DNA of 64,000 bases, from the NCBI RefSeq assembly GCF_021025955.1, contig NZ_JAJNCL010000012.1, forward strand, positions 62,001-126,000. Direction: 5' to 3'. Below, in pieces: positions 1-8,353 of the stretch; positions within the stretch are counted from its first letter, which is position 1; every line of letters begins with the position of its first letter. A model generated the notes under the pieces. The model was not told where the DNA came from. It saw nothing but the letters and a program-made list of their open reading frames with translations, and did no database searches. The translations under genes were made by a program, and so were the position numbers. This DNA comes from Rhodococcus qingshengii. Its GTDB lineage: Bacteria; Actinomycetota; Actinomycetes; Mycobacteriales; Mycobacteriaceae.

Positions 1-1355
1 TCCGGCGGGATCGGCGCCGCGTTGTCGGCGGTGAAGGCCGACTTTGCCGAAGCGTAGATCGTGGTGAACAGTGCGGTGCCGAGTGCGCCGCCGATCTGCA
101 GTGTGGCGTTCACGAGGGCACTGGCAGCGCCGGCGTCGTGGTCGGGGACGCCGATCAGTGCGAGGTTCTGCATCGGCACCATCAGTAGACCCAGTCCGAA
201 GCCGAAGATCGCGAGGCCGGGGAACACGTGCGTCCAGTAGGAGCTGTGTACCTCGATCTGTGTGAGCATGAGCAGCCCTACCGCAGCCACCAGCGGGCCG
301 GCGACCATGAGCGGCTTGGGGCCGATCTTGGTGGACAGCTGTGCTGCGATGGTCGACGCCAGGACGATGAAGAATGCCATCGGCAGCGATCCGACGCCGG
401 CCATGACCGGGCTGAATCCGAGCACGATCTGCAGGTAGAACGTCAGGTACAACGTGCCGCCGAGCAGGGCGGCGCCCACCAACATTGATCCGATGAGAGC
501 AGCGCCGCGATCGCGATGCCACGGAACGCTCAGCGGTAGAAGCGGATTCTTGCTGCGGCTCTCGACCACCACGAAGATCGCGAGGAAGACCAGGCCCAGA
601 GCGATGAACAGCAAAGTGTCAGCCTGGCCCCAGCCGTGCTCGGCGCGAGTGAATCCGTAGACCAGTGAGCCGAGGCCGAGCGCGATGAGAATCGCACCGG
701 GAAGGTCGTAGCTCGTGTCGCCGTGCGCCTTGGTTTCCTTGACGATCGGGACGGCTGCAGCGATGGCGATCAGAGCGATCGGGATGTTGACGAGCAGGCA
801 CCAGCGCCAATCGACGTACTGCGTCAGCACTCCACCGAGGAGCAGGCCGATAGCAGCGCCACCGCCGGAGATTGCGCCGTAGACGGCAAAAGCCTTGGCG
901 CGCTCCTTCTCTCCGATGAAGGTGGTGGTGAGCATCGACAGCGCGGCGGGCGCGAGCAGGGCGGCGAAAACGCCCTGGCCGGCGCGGGCGATGAACAGTT
1001 CGATACCGCTCTGCGCGATGCCGCCGATGCCGGAGGCAACCGCGAAGCCCGCCATGCCGACGATGAAGGAGCGCTTGCGGCCCCAGTAGTCGGCGATACG
1101 TCCGCCGAGGAGCAGCAGCGCACCGAACGCCAAAGCGTACGACGTGACCACCCACGCGCGGTCCAGGTCGCTGATGCCCAGTTCCTCCTGGGCCGCCGGT
1201 AGGGCGATCGAGACGATGGTGCCGTCGAGCACCACCATGAGTTGAGCGAACGCGACGATGCAGAGCACCAGCCAGCGACGTTGATGATTCGGATTCTCGG
1301 AGACAGCCGGGATCGGTGGCAGAGTGCCGCCGTCGACGTGGGACGTGGTGGTCAT
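1..1355 (-). CDS. MFS drug efflux transporter (DHA2/EmrB type), 3' end cut by window
   Basis: The reading frame starts at the ATG at 1355 (N-terminus MTTTSHVDGG) and stays open to the left edge, giving about 451 residues, so the C-terminus is missing. It has many hydrophobic segments. The first-helix stretch LMVVLDGTIVSIALP and the loop GGRIADYWGRKR are typical of 14-helix DHA2 proton antiporters, which export drugs or toxic compounds across the plasma membrane. It is divergent from a TetR gene 68 bp away, with a palindrome between them, which is the usual layout for a repressor-controlled efflux pump. The substrate cannot be told. Family call is firm. Confidence 0.9.
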   Translation of the reverse strand, partial: MTTTSHVDGGTLPPIPAVSENPNHQRRWLVLCIVAFAQLMVVLDGTIVSIALPAAQEELGISDLDRAWVVTSYALAFGALLLLGGRIADYWGRKRSFIVGMAGFAVASGIGGIAQSGIELFIARAGQGVFAALLAPAALSMLTTTFIGEKERAKAFAVYGAISGGGAAIGLLLGGVLTQYVDWRWCLLVNIPIALIAIAAAVPIVKETKAHGDTSYDLPGAILIALGLGSLVYGFTRAEHGWGQADTLLFIALGLVFLAIFVVVESRSKNPLLPLSVPWHRDRGAALIGSMLVGAALLGGTLYLTFYLQIVLGFSPVMAGVGSLPMAFFIVLASTIAAQLSTKIGPKPLMVAGPLVAAVGLLMLTQIEVHSSYWTHVFPGLAIFGFGLGLLMVPMQNLALIGVPDHDAGAASALVNATLQIGGALGTALFTTIYASAKSAFTADNAAPIPP

Positions 1356-1390
1356 TGGAAAAAGGTATTCCAGCCTTCTCGGGTGAGTCA

Positions 1391-1406
1391 AACGAAATAG
1401 TTCGTT
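1391..1406. promoter_or_regulatory. Probable TetR operator, perfect inverted repeat
   Basis: AACGAA-ATAG-TTCGTT is a perfect 6-bp inverted repeat with a 4-bp centre. It lies between the divergent MFS and TetR starts, 17 bp before the TetR ATG. Its position and symmetry fit a TetR dimer site that could control both genes. Binding is inferred. Confidence 0.7.
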
Positions 1407-1423
1407 CGGTTACCATCATCACT

Positions 1424-1999
1424 ATGGCTCCCACCGACGTGACCGCGACGAAACAGCGAATCCTCGACGCTGCGCAAGAAGAATTCGGCACCTACGGGCT
1501 TGCCGGTGCGCGCATCGATCGGATTGCGAAGAACGGAAACGCCAGTAAGGAGCGCCTCTACGCATATTTCGGCGACAAGGTCGCGTTGTTCCACGCGGTG
1601 CTCGACGTCGACTTCGAGCAGGCGATGGAATCCGTCGAGTTCACCGGTGAGGACATGCCCGCGCATGCCGTCGAACTGTTCGACGCGATGCTCGGCAAAC
1701 CACAGATTCAACGGATGATGATCTGGGGTCAGTTGCAGGGTGAGGCACCACGGATGAAGAAGCTGGCCGAGGAACATTCCAGTTGGGTTCCGCGAATGGC
1801 CACGATCCGCAAGGCTCAAGAAGACGGCCTCATCTCCAAGCACTGGGATCCCCAGGACCTGATCACGATGCTGTTCGGCCTCGTGTTCGGCTGGGTGGTG
1901 GCCCCCGGTGTGGTTGATAACCAGAACGTCGACGCCGAAGAGATTGCACGCCGCCGTGAAGTGGTGCGCGAGGCCGTCACTCGAATCTGCAAGCCGTGA
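1424..1999 (+). CDS. TetR family transcriptional regulator
   Basis: This 191-residue protein has an N-terminal TetR HTH at about residues 10-55 (ILDAAQEEFGTYGLAGARID, then KERLYAYFGDK). The ATG at 1424 was chosen because it begins right before the conserved domain; the longer frame upstream runs through the intergenic operator. It most likely represses itself and the divergent MFS gene through the palindrome at 1391-1406. The C-terminal ligand domain gives no ligand clue. Its stop is only 3 bp from the convergent allophanate hydrolase stop. Confidence 0.88.
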   Translation: MAPTDVTATKQRILDAAQEEFGTYGLAGARIDRIAKNGNASKERLYAYFGDKVALFHAVLDVDFEQAMESVEFTGEDMPAHAVELFDAMLGKPQIQRMMIWGQLQGEAPRMKKLAEEHSSWVPRMATIRKAQEDGLISKHWDPQDLITMLFGLVFGWVVAPGVVDNQNVDAEEIARRREVVREAVTRICKP

Positions 2000-2002
2000 C
2001 TG

Positions 2003-3712
2003 TCAGCGAGAGAGGTACGCGGCCCAACCGCCGTAGCCGGTGATGTCGGCTGCGCCGTTTACGGCGTCATGAGTGCAGCTGAAACCGACAGTCGTTCTAC
2101 CGTCGGATAACTCGACGCTCGTGAGCGCCATCGGTGCCGGCAAGGCGGAGAGGAATGTTCCCAGGCCAGCCGGTGAGATCCGGAAGATCTCGCCGACGAC
2201 CGGTGCACCGAGACCGGGTCCACGGCGGACCAGTCCGGGCTTCGGTGGCGTCGTGTCGAGAGCGAAGAGCCTGTAGGCATCCGAGGTCGTGACGGTTTCG
2301 ACGTACCGCGCGCCGAGGTCGACCAACTGTGTGTTGAGGGGTTGCCCGCGCAGGTGAGCGCCGAATACTGCGAGGTCGATTCCGGTATTGACGAGGGTGG
2401 GTGATGGTATACCACCGAGTCGCGCAGCGAGGTCGATGGCGATCTGGTCGTAGAAAGCGGGTACGACGAACATGACGCCGAACGGGTGATCTTCGGGGGT
2501 GCGGTGTCCGGGCACCGCGACGGCCGCCATGTCGAGCAGGTTGCAGAAGTTGGTGAAAGTTCCCATCCGGCGATTGATTCCGAACGGATCTTCGGTCACG
2601 GCGGCGATGGTCGGATGTTCGGTGGTGGTGGGAAGCAGTAGCGCGTCGAACCCGGCGAGGAGTGCCCGGGCAGCGGCCTTGGCGCGGGTGAGCGCGTCGA
2701 GATCGTCGACCAGCTGGTATCCGGTGGGGTGCTTCGCGCCGAGCACGATGTCGGAAACAGCGGGATCGGCTCCGGCTGGGCGGGTTTCGAGGAACTCGCC
2801 GGCCGCGGCGTATCGCTGCGCTACCACGGCGCCGTCGTAGAGCAATCGGGCTGCGTCGAGCAGTCCGGAGATGTCGACGGTCTCGGTCTCGGCGCCGCCG
2901 GCCACCAGAGCTGTCACAGTGTCCTGAAACGCTGCCAGATACAACGGGCTCAGTTGCGCCAGATCCTCGATTCGGGGCACGGCGACACGCGGATTCGGCG
3001 CCGCCGCGAGACGAACATCCGAAGGCCAGACTCGGCTGCGGGGATCCCGAGGTTCGTGGCCGACCATGATTGCCGCTGCCGCGGTTGCTGATTCGAGATC
3101 ACCGGCGAATGCCGTCACAGCGTCGTAGTCGACGCAGGCGGGCACTACTCCGTGGACTGGGATGACGCCCAGCGAGAGCTTGAGTCCGTAGATCCCGTGG
3201 AACGCTGCCGGCACCCGGCCGGAACCGGCAGTGTCGGTGCCGATTCCGATGTCTGCAATCCCCAGCGCGACAGCGACGGCAGATCCGGAGCTACTACCGC
3301 CGGAGATCAATTCTTCGTCCCAGGCGCAGCGAACGGCTCCGTACGGACTACGCGTTCCGACCAGTCCGGTGGCGAACTGGTCCAGGTTGGTCTTCCCCAG
3401 AACAACAGCCCCGTGCTCGATCAACCGCGCAACGGCACTGGCAGTTTCATTCGGCGCATACGCGAATTCGGGGCACGCCGCTGTGGTCGGCAGACCGGCG
3501 ACGTCGACGTTGTCCTTGACGGCGACCAGACGCCCAGCCAGAGGAAGGTGCTCGCCCGCGGCGATTCTGGCTTCGACCGAGGCGGCGTCGGCAAGCACAT
3601 CTTCCTTGCAGCGCAACGTGATCCAGACTTCGGGGCGATCTACTTCCTCGATCCGCTGGAATGCCTGCTCGACCCGGGCTGTCGGGGTGAAAACCTCTGC
3701 TGCGATGGTCAT
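2003..3712 (-). CDS. atzF: Allophanate hydrolase (amidase-signature family)
   Basis: This 569-residue protein hydrolyses allophanate to ammonia and CO2, the last step of ATP-dependent urea breakdown and of biuret or cyanurate breakdown. The amidase-signature core is visible: Lys66 in AVKDNVD, the Gly/Ser loop GGSSSGS at about 138-144, and the nucleophile region DTAGSGR with Ser164. The last roughly 120 residues (from about GRTTVGF backwards) match the small C-terminal domain typical of AtzF. The ATG at 3712 (MTIAAEVF) was chosen over a longer frame running into the GntR gene. The GntR gene lies 17 bp upstream on the same strand. No urea carboxylase is present in the window, so the source of allophanate is not shown here. 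Confidence 0.88.
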   Translation of the reverse strand: MTIAAEVFTPTARVEQAFQRIEEVDRPEVWITLRCKEDVLADAASVEARIAAGEHLPLAGRLVAVKDNVDVAGLPTTAACPEFAYAPNETASAVARLIEHGAVVLGKTNLDQFATGLVGTRSPYGAVRCAWDEELISGGSSSGSAVAVALGIADIGIGTDTAGSGRVPAAFHGIYGLKLSLGVIPVHGVVPACVDYDAVTAFAGDLESATAAAAIMVGHEPRDPRSRVWPSDVRLAAAPNPRVAVPRIEDLAQLSPLYLAAFQDTVTALVAGGAETETVDISGLLDAARLLYDGAVVAQRYAAAGEFLETRPAGADPAVSDIVLGAKHPTGYQLVDDLDALTRAKAAARALLAGFDALLLPTTTEHPTIAAVTEDPFGINRRMGTFTNFCNLLDMAAVAVPGHRTPEDHPFGVMFVVPAFYDQIAIDLAARLGGIPSPTLVNTGIDLAVFGAHLRGQPLNTQLVDLGARYVETVTTSDAYRLFALDTTPPKPGLVRRGPGLGAPVVGEIFRISPAGLGTFLSALPAPMALTSVELSDGRTTVGFSCTHDAVNGAADITGYGGWAAYLSR

Positions 3713-3729
3713 GGTGTGTACTGCTCCGA

Positions 3730-4431
3730 TCAGTCCGTGATGTTGGCGAGTGAGAGCGCGGTGATCGCGCGGGTCACCCGATCGAGAACGACGTCGAGAG
3801 ACTCGCCGATGTGCTGGTGCAAAAGCGTGCGGGCCTCGGGCAGATTGCCGGCAAGTAGTTCCTCGAGGATTCGAATGTGCTCCGCAATCGAGGTGTCGAT
3901 GCGGCCGTTGACCATGAAGTCGTACATCCGAACGTGCCGGATACGGGAGTTCACCGAGAACAGTGATGCGACCAGTTCGTTGTTTCCCGACGCTCTCAGA
4001 ACGGCGACGTGGAATTCCTCGTCCCGTTCGACGAACCCAGGCTCCTGAGCGGGCGGATCGAGAGCAAGAGCGCGCCACCGCACCAACTCGTCGTCGAGGA
4101 TCGTTCGATCGTGCCGGATCGTCGGATCCGCGATCGCCCGGGTAATTCCTTGTAGTTCCAGAGTGATTCGGAGTTCGTACAGATCTCGGATCCGCGGGAT
4201 GCTCGGGCGCACGGCGGAGAACCCGTACTCTTCCCGGCGCAGGAGTCCATCGGCGCACAGCATCGTCAGCGCTTCCCGTACTGGCGTGCGAGAAATGCCG
4301 AAACGCGTGGAGAGCTTCGGTTCCGTCAGGCGCTGATCGAACCCGATGGTCCCGTTGACCAGTTCGGTGCGTAGTTCCCGGTAGACCACCTCACGCAGTG
4401 GCACCGGAACCGTATTCATCCCTGTCGACAT
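3730..4431 (-). CDS. GntR/FadR (FCD) regulator of the allophanate hydrolase unit
   Basis: This 233-residue protein has an N-terminal winged helix (about 10-72, recognition stretch ISRTPVREAL) and a C-terminal FCD domain. The usual metal or ligand residues are visible as Asp137, His141, His185 and His207. It is a clear paralogue of the GntR protein at 11649-12338, and its gene directly precedes atzF, so it probably controls that gene in response to a urea-pathway metabolite. An internal ATG at 4419 is a possible start; using it would move the GTATAC motif at 4435-4443 to a more normal distance from the start. Confidence 0.88.
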   Translation of the reverse strand: MSTGMNTVPVPLREVVYRELRTELVNGTIGFDQRLTEPKLSTRFGISRTPVREALTMLCADGLLRREEYGFSAVRPSIPRIRDLYELRITLELQGITRAIADPTIRHDRTILDDELVRWRALALDPPAQEPGFVERDEEFHVAVLRASGNNELVASLFSVNSRIRHVRMYDFMVNGRIDTSIAEHIRILEELLAGNLPEARTLLHQHIGESLDVVLDRVTRAITALSLANITD

Positions 4432-4434
4432 ACC

Positions 4435-4443
4435 TGTATACGC
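4435..4443. promoter_or_regulatory. Candidate GntR/FCD operator (TGTATACGC)
   Basis: TGTATACGC lies just upstream of the GntR-atzF unit. The same nine bases occur, inverted, at 17231-17239 upstream of urtA. GTATAC cores are common in sites of FCD-type GntR regulators (family knowledge). Binding by either GntR paralogue is inferred. Confidence 0.45.
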
Positions 4444-4506
4444 TATTGATCAGGTGTTTCGTCCAGATGTCTTCGGGTTAGAGCTGAGTTACGGCCACCG
4501 CGAACT

Positions 4507-5040
4507 TCAGGAGAAGTCGCGCTGAACCCGCAAGGTTCCGATCGTGGTGGCCAGGCCGTCGTACTGAGTGACCAACAAGGTGAATTCGATCAACCGACGA
4601 TCGTCGAGATGCTGTGAAAGCGTTCCCCATGTGTTGTCGGTGACGTCCTTGGTGGTGACCAACTCGTCGACCGCAGTCAAGATCGCACGGTGACGTGGAC
4701 TCAGCTCGGAAGCGCCAGGGCCCTCGATGATTCGGGCCAGTTCTTCTGCGTCGATTCCGGCTTTGCGGCCGAGCCTGATGTGGTGATCCATCTCGTAACC
4801 GCAGTCCCGCAGATGCGCGACCCGCAGGATGATCAGTTCGGTGTCGTGGCGAGAGATCTTGCCGCCGGGCATGAGTGAGCCGGAGTAGTGCAGCCAACCG
4901 CGGAAGAGTCCACCCGTGCGTCCCAATGTGCTGAACAGATGCGCATCGGGTGCTCCGGCAACCTTCGACAGGACACGCCAGATTCCCCAGTTGATCGGAC
5001 CGAGGTCCTTGAATCGGCCGGGCGGGATGCGGGGGTTCAT
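4507..5040 (-). CDS. Carboxymuconolactone decarboxylase-family protein
   Basis: This 177-residue protein has the CMD/AhpD-like fold signature: an Arg-Asp-Cys80 stretch followed by YEMDHH with His87, matching the C-x6-H pattern of the single-cysteine CMD subgroup rather than the CxxC of peroxidase-type AhpD. It overlaps the upstream SDR gene by 4 bp and is therefore translationally coupled to it. Single-Cys CMD proteins often sit beside SDRs in uncharacterised catabolic operons. The substrate is unknown, and true carboxymuconolactone decarboxylase activity should not be assumed. Confidence 0.82.
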   Translation of the reverse strand: MNPRIPPGRFKDLGPINWGIWRVLSKVAGAPDAHLFSTLGRTGGLFRGWLHYSGSLMPGGKISRHDTELIILRVAHLRDCGYEMDHHIRLGRKAGIDAEELARIIEGPGASELSPRHRAILTAVDELVTTKDVTDNTWGTLSQHLDDRRLIEFTLLVTQYDGLATTIGTLRVQRDFS

Positions 5041-5843
5041 GCGACTCCACGGACGTGAGAGGGACGGAGGTCGATAGCTCGTTGCGCGATGTGGCGAACC
5101 GCAGCGCTGCGGCGGGGCGCGTGTACGCGTGACTTCCGGCCGACGATACCGCGCTCGAACGCGTCGACGGCGTCAGCGACGGTCGTGGTGCCGGAGCTGG
5201 CGAGAGTTCCGCGTGCTCCGTCGAACGACAGTGCGGTGGTGTCGGTGTCGATGTCGCCGATGTACGCGACGCCCACCTTGGTGCCGAGGTGTTTCATTTC
5301 CAGGCGTAACGCGTCTCCCAACGCTTCGACGCCGGCGCGCGAAGCACGAAGCGGTCCGCGAAACGGATGCTTGGCGGCGCCGTGGGCGGATGCGACCACC
5401 AGGGCGTAACCGTTCTCATGACTGATGTGGGGACCCGCTGCGCGCAGGGTGTAGTACGTGCCCATGAGATTGACTTCGACCGCGCGGCGCATGTCCGCAG
5501 GGTCGCCGCCGAGGATCGACGAGTTCGCCTCGACGCCGGCATTGGCGACGACTACGTCGATGCCGCCCAGCTTCTCGGCTATGTAGTCGACGCCGCGAGA
5601 TACCTGCTCGAGATCAGCGACGTCGCACAACTGCCAGGGCGCGCGGCCGCAGGAGGTGGCGACTTGTTCGAGAAGTTCCGGCTCGAGGCCGAGGAGTCCG
5701 ACGGATGCACCGCGGTCGTAGAGGCGTCTGGCCAGCGAAGAACCGATATTGCGGGCGGCGCCGGTGATCAGGATGCGCCGACCCGTCAGGTCGTCCGCAC
5801 TACTCTTGGCCGATTCGGCCTTGCCCGCCTCGCTCTTGCCCAT
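5037..5843 (-). CDS. SDR-fold protein lacking the catalytic Tyr and Lys
   Basis: This 268-residue protein has a Rossmann start (ITGAARNIG at 26-34), NAG at 101-103 and a conserved Ser152. At the positions where SDR enzymes carry the catalytic YxxxK (13 and 17 residues after that Ser) it has Leu165 and Arg169 (stretch GPLRASRAG). It therefore keeps the nucleotide fold but lacks the normal acid/base pair, so ordinary dehydrogenase activity is doubtful. It may be a binding or structural partner of the overlapping CMD protein, or use other chemistry. The start is the ATG at 5843; about 18 polar residues precede the fold. Confidence 0.85.
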   Translation of the reverse strand: MGKSEAGKAESAKSSADDLTGRRILITGAARNIGSSLARRLYDRGASVGLLGLEPELLEQVATSCGRAPWQLCDVADLEQVSRGVDYIAEKLGGIDVVVANAGVEANSSILGGDPADMRRAVEVNLMGTYYTLRAAGPHISHENGYALVVASAHGAAKHPFRGPLRASRAGVEALGDALRLEMKHLGTKVGVAYIGDIDTDTTALSFDGARGTLASSGTTTVADAVDAFERGIVGRKSRVHAPRRSAAVRHIAQRAIDLRPSHVRGVA

Positions 5844-5939
5844 TGCTGTGTCCCTACGCAGTGACTTTCTGGTCCTCCGACGCTAACACCGCCGGGTAGC
5901 TGCGACTGCAAGTACCGCCAACTCCGTCCGAATGGACGC

Positions 5940-7127
5940 TCAGACCGATGCGGCTTCGAGACGCGGATGTGACGCGGAAGCCTGTGTCGACCGCAATCGG
6001 CGGAATCGGACCACGGCAACGACGGCGGCAACAGCGGCGAGGATCACCAACGGCAGTGACGGACCCATCGTGGGTTCGATGACGACCAGCAGCACCGGCA
6101 GTCCGAATCCGAGATAGGTGCCGACGTAGAAGATCCCGGTCAAAGCGCCCCGCGAGGCTGGGGGAGCCAGCGACTCGAGATCGAGTAGGCCTTCACGCAA
6201 GCACAGTCCGTAGGCCGTACCGAGGACGAGCGAGCAGACAATGAACAACCCGAGCGCGGGGTGTGCACCGCCGACGGCGACCAGGCAGTATCCGAGCGCC
6301 GCCAGTGCGGCGCCGACCGTGCCGGCCTGAGGACCCCAATTGCGATGGCGCGCAGCGGTTTGAACCAGGATTCCAGCACCCAGAGTCAGCGCCGCCGCGA
6401 AACCCGGAAGGAGAGGGCCCGAATAGCGGTCTCCGAGCCTGGCCGTCATGGTCACGAAAGACACTGTTGCGCTGGCGAACACCCATGGCGCCAACGGAAG
6501 AGCCCAGAACAGAGCAGATGCGACGGAGCGCTCCGCGCCGTCGGGAACGGGTGTGAACGTCGCAGCTTTGGTGGGAGCCGGAGTGCGACTCCACGCGGCA
6601 GCAGCGGCAACCGAACCCACCGACAAGACGGCCGAGACGACAAACGGCGTGGCGAGCGGGAAAGCGGCAAATTGCGCCAACAGGCCCGTAAACAGCGGTC
6701 CCAGTGCAAAACCCGAGGTAAGTACGACGCCCGCCATCACGGTGCCGGACTTGCCGCGAAGGTCAGCCGCCCACGCGGTACCGGCGCCGATCGCCAGACC
6801 GGCACCGATACCGACTACGAGGCGCCCGACCATGAGCCCGGGCGCGTCGTGCCAGAGGAGAAGAGTCAAGGTTCCGAGTGAGGCTATGAGCGCTCCGGGC
6901 AGGACGACTACGGCTCGGCCGACGCGGTCCGACAGTGCTCCACCGGTCAACAGGCCGGGCAGGAGTCCGAGCGCGTAGATACCGAAAACACCGTCGAGCA
7001 CGGCATGCGAAAGGCCCTCGTCCACCCGGAGAACCGGGATGAGCGAGGCAAAGTGGTTGGCTGCCCAACCCGTCGAAAGTAGAACGGCCAGTACCGAGAT
7101 GAACCCCCGACGGGATGGATCGCCCAT
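5940..7127 (-). CDS. MFS transporter
   Basis: This 395-residue, 12-segment membrane protein has the MFS loop 2-3 pattern (GGALSDRVGRAVV at about 61-73) and Gly-rich helices. It resembles sugar/drug-type major facilitator antiporters, but no substrate signature is recognisable. It starts 9 bp after the stop of the luciferase-like monooxygenase on the same strand, so the two genes probably form one transcript. Confidence 0.85.
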   Translation of the reverse strand: MGDPSRRGFISVLAVLLSTGWAANHFASLIPVLRVDEGLSHAVLDGVFGIYALGLLPGLLTGGALSDRVGRAVVVLPGALIASLGTLTLLLWHDAPGLMVGRLVVGIGAGLAIGAGTAWAADLRGKSGTVMAGVVLTSGFALGPLFTGLLAQFAAFPLATPFVVSAVLSVGSVAAAAAWSRTPAPTKAATFTPVPDGAERSVASALFWALPLAPWVFASATVSFVTMTARLGDRYSGPLLPGFAAALTLGAGILVQTAARHRNWGPQAGTVGAALAALGYCLVAVGGAHPALGLFIVCSLVLGTAYGLCLREGLLDLESLAPPASRGALTGIFYVGTYLGFGLPVLLVVIEPTMGPSLPLVILAAVAAVVAVVRFRRLRSTQASASHPRLEAASV

Positions 7128-7136
7128 ACCGGCAGC

Positions 7137-8126
7137 TTAGGCGGGCACCAGATCGCTCACGTCGGCGAGGAGTTCGAACGTGCGCAACCAAGCCTCGCGG
7201 TTGGTACCGGTTGACACCGTGATCAGCTCGTCGGCCTGCGCGTGCTCGGTGAACTCGTCGAGGTAGGCACGCACCTCCGTGGGCGTGCCGATGGCGCTGT
7301 ACTTGGTCATCTGAAGAACCTGCTGACCGGCGGGGGAGTCGAGCAGCATGTCCGCTTCGTCGTCCGTGAACTTGCGTCCGCGTCCGAGAAGAAGGCTGAC
7401 GCGCGAACGCTTGGCCGCGAGGAAGTCCTGCTGGGCCTGCTCATGGGTGTCGGCGGCGATGACGTTGACGCCGGCGATGACGTACGGCTCCGCCAGTTGC
7501 TCCGACGGCTTGAACTCGCGTCGGTAGATCGCAACGGCATCGCGCAGGGCGTTGGGAGCGAAGTGTGAGGCAAATGCATACGGCAGGCCGAGCATCGCGG
7601 CGAGCTTGGCGCCGAAGAGTGACGATCCGAGGATGTAGAGCGGAACGTGAGTGCCCTTGCCGGGAACGGCGTTGATTCCGGGGACGCGCGAGGTGTCGCC
7701 GAGGTAGCCCTGAAGCTCGAGTACGTCCTGCGGGAAGCTGTCCGAAGAACTCGGGTCGCGTCGCAGTGCCTGCATCGTCTTCTGATCACTACCGGGTGCG
7801 CGGCCGAGACCGAGATCGATGCGACCCGGGTGCAGTGTCTCGAGGGTGCCGAACTGCTCGGCGATCGTCAGCGGTGCGTGGTTGGGGAGCATGATGCCCC
7901 CGGCGCCGAGGCGGATTCTACTGGTGTTCGCGGCGACGTGGCTGATCAGGACGCTGGTTGCCGAAGAAGCGATGGAACCCATGTTGTGGTGCTCGGCGTA
8001 CCAGATTCGCTTGTAGCCCCACTCCTCGGCACGCTGCGCCAACGTCACGCTGGCGTCGAAGCTGTCTTTGGCGGTTTCGTTGTCGCCGATGTGGGCGAGG
8101 TCGAGGATGGAAAGTGGGACGGCCAT
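7137..8126 (-). CDS. LLM-class flavin-dependent oxidoreductase
   Basis: This 329-residue bacterial-luciferase-like TIM barrel begins [14 protein letters not shown] and contains the family stretches [14 protein letters not shown] and [15 protein letters not shown]. Such enzymes use reduced flavin (FMNH2 or F420H2) and O2 to oxidise a small substrate; it resembles the MsnO8-like subgroup. The ATG at 8126 is preceded by GAAAGG on the minus strand and is preferred over the longer frame. It is probably co-transcribed with the MFS gene downstream. The substrate is unknown. Confidence 0.87.
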   Translation of the reverse strand: MAVPLSILDLAHIGDNETAKDSFDASVTLAQRAEEWGYKRIWYAEHHNMGSIASSATSVLISHVAANTSRIRLGAGGIMLPNHAPLTIAEQFGTLETLHPGRIDLGLGRAPGSDQKTMQALRRDPSSSDSFPQDVLELQGYLGDTSRVPGINAVPGKGTHVPLYILGSSLFGAKLAAMLGLPYAFASHFAPNALRDAVAIYRREFKPSEQLAEPYVIAGVNVIAADTHEQAQQDFLAAKRSRVSLLLGRGRKFTDDEADMLLDSPAGQQVLQMTKYSAIGTPTEVRAYLDEFTEHAQADELITVSTGTNREAWLRTFELLADVSDLVPA

Positions 8127-8262
8127 GAATGTGGTGCCTTTCTCAGCGATCAGAACGCAAGTGTCGTTGGAAGGTGCAACCATCTGGCCGGCTTTCCTAT
8201 TTCCCCCTGGTCAGCGCCCACGGATGGCGGCGGGGCGGCGAAGGCGTCAAGTCTTTGTCTCA

Positions 8263-8315
8263 ATTTCGGCCATTTCGGATATTTCGGGTAAAAGCGGGGG
8301 CTAGATTTCCCGAAT
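8263..8315. promoter_or_regulatory. Three 9-bp-spaced ATTTCGG iterons plus one inverted copy
   Basis: ATTTCGG occurs at 8263-8269, 8272-8278 and 8281-8287, exactly 9 bp apart, and an inverted copy (CCCGAAT) lies at 8309-8315. The array sits in the 227-bp gap between the divergent LLM gene and the SipW locus, ending 38 bp before the first exported-protein ATG. It looks like an operator array. The regulator is unknown. Confidence 0.5.
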
Positions 8316-8353
8316 CGGAGGTTCTTTCGCATTCCAAGTGAATCGAGACCAGA

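Noticed and set aside
619-1491. Minus-strand frame of 290 codons crossing the MFS/TetR region
   Set aside because: It is Arg/His-rich shadow sequence out of frame with the MFS gene, which is clearly coded in another minus frame open to the window edge.
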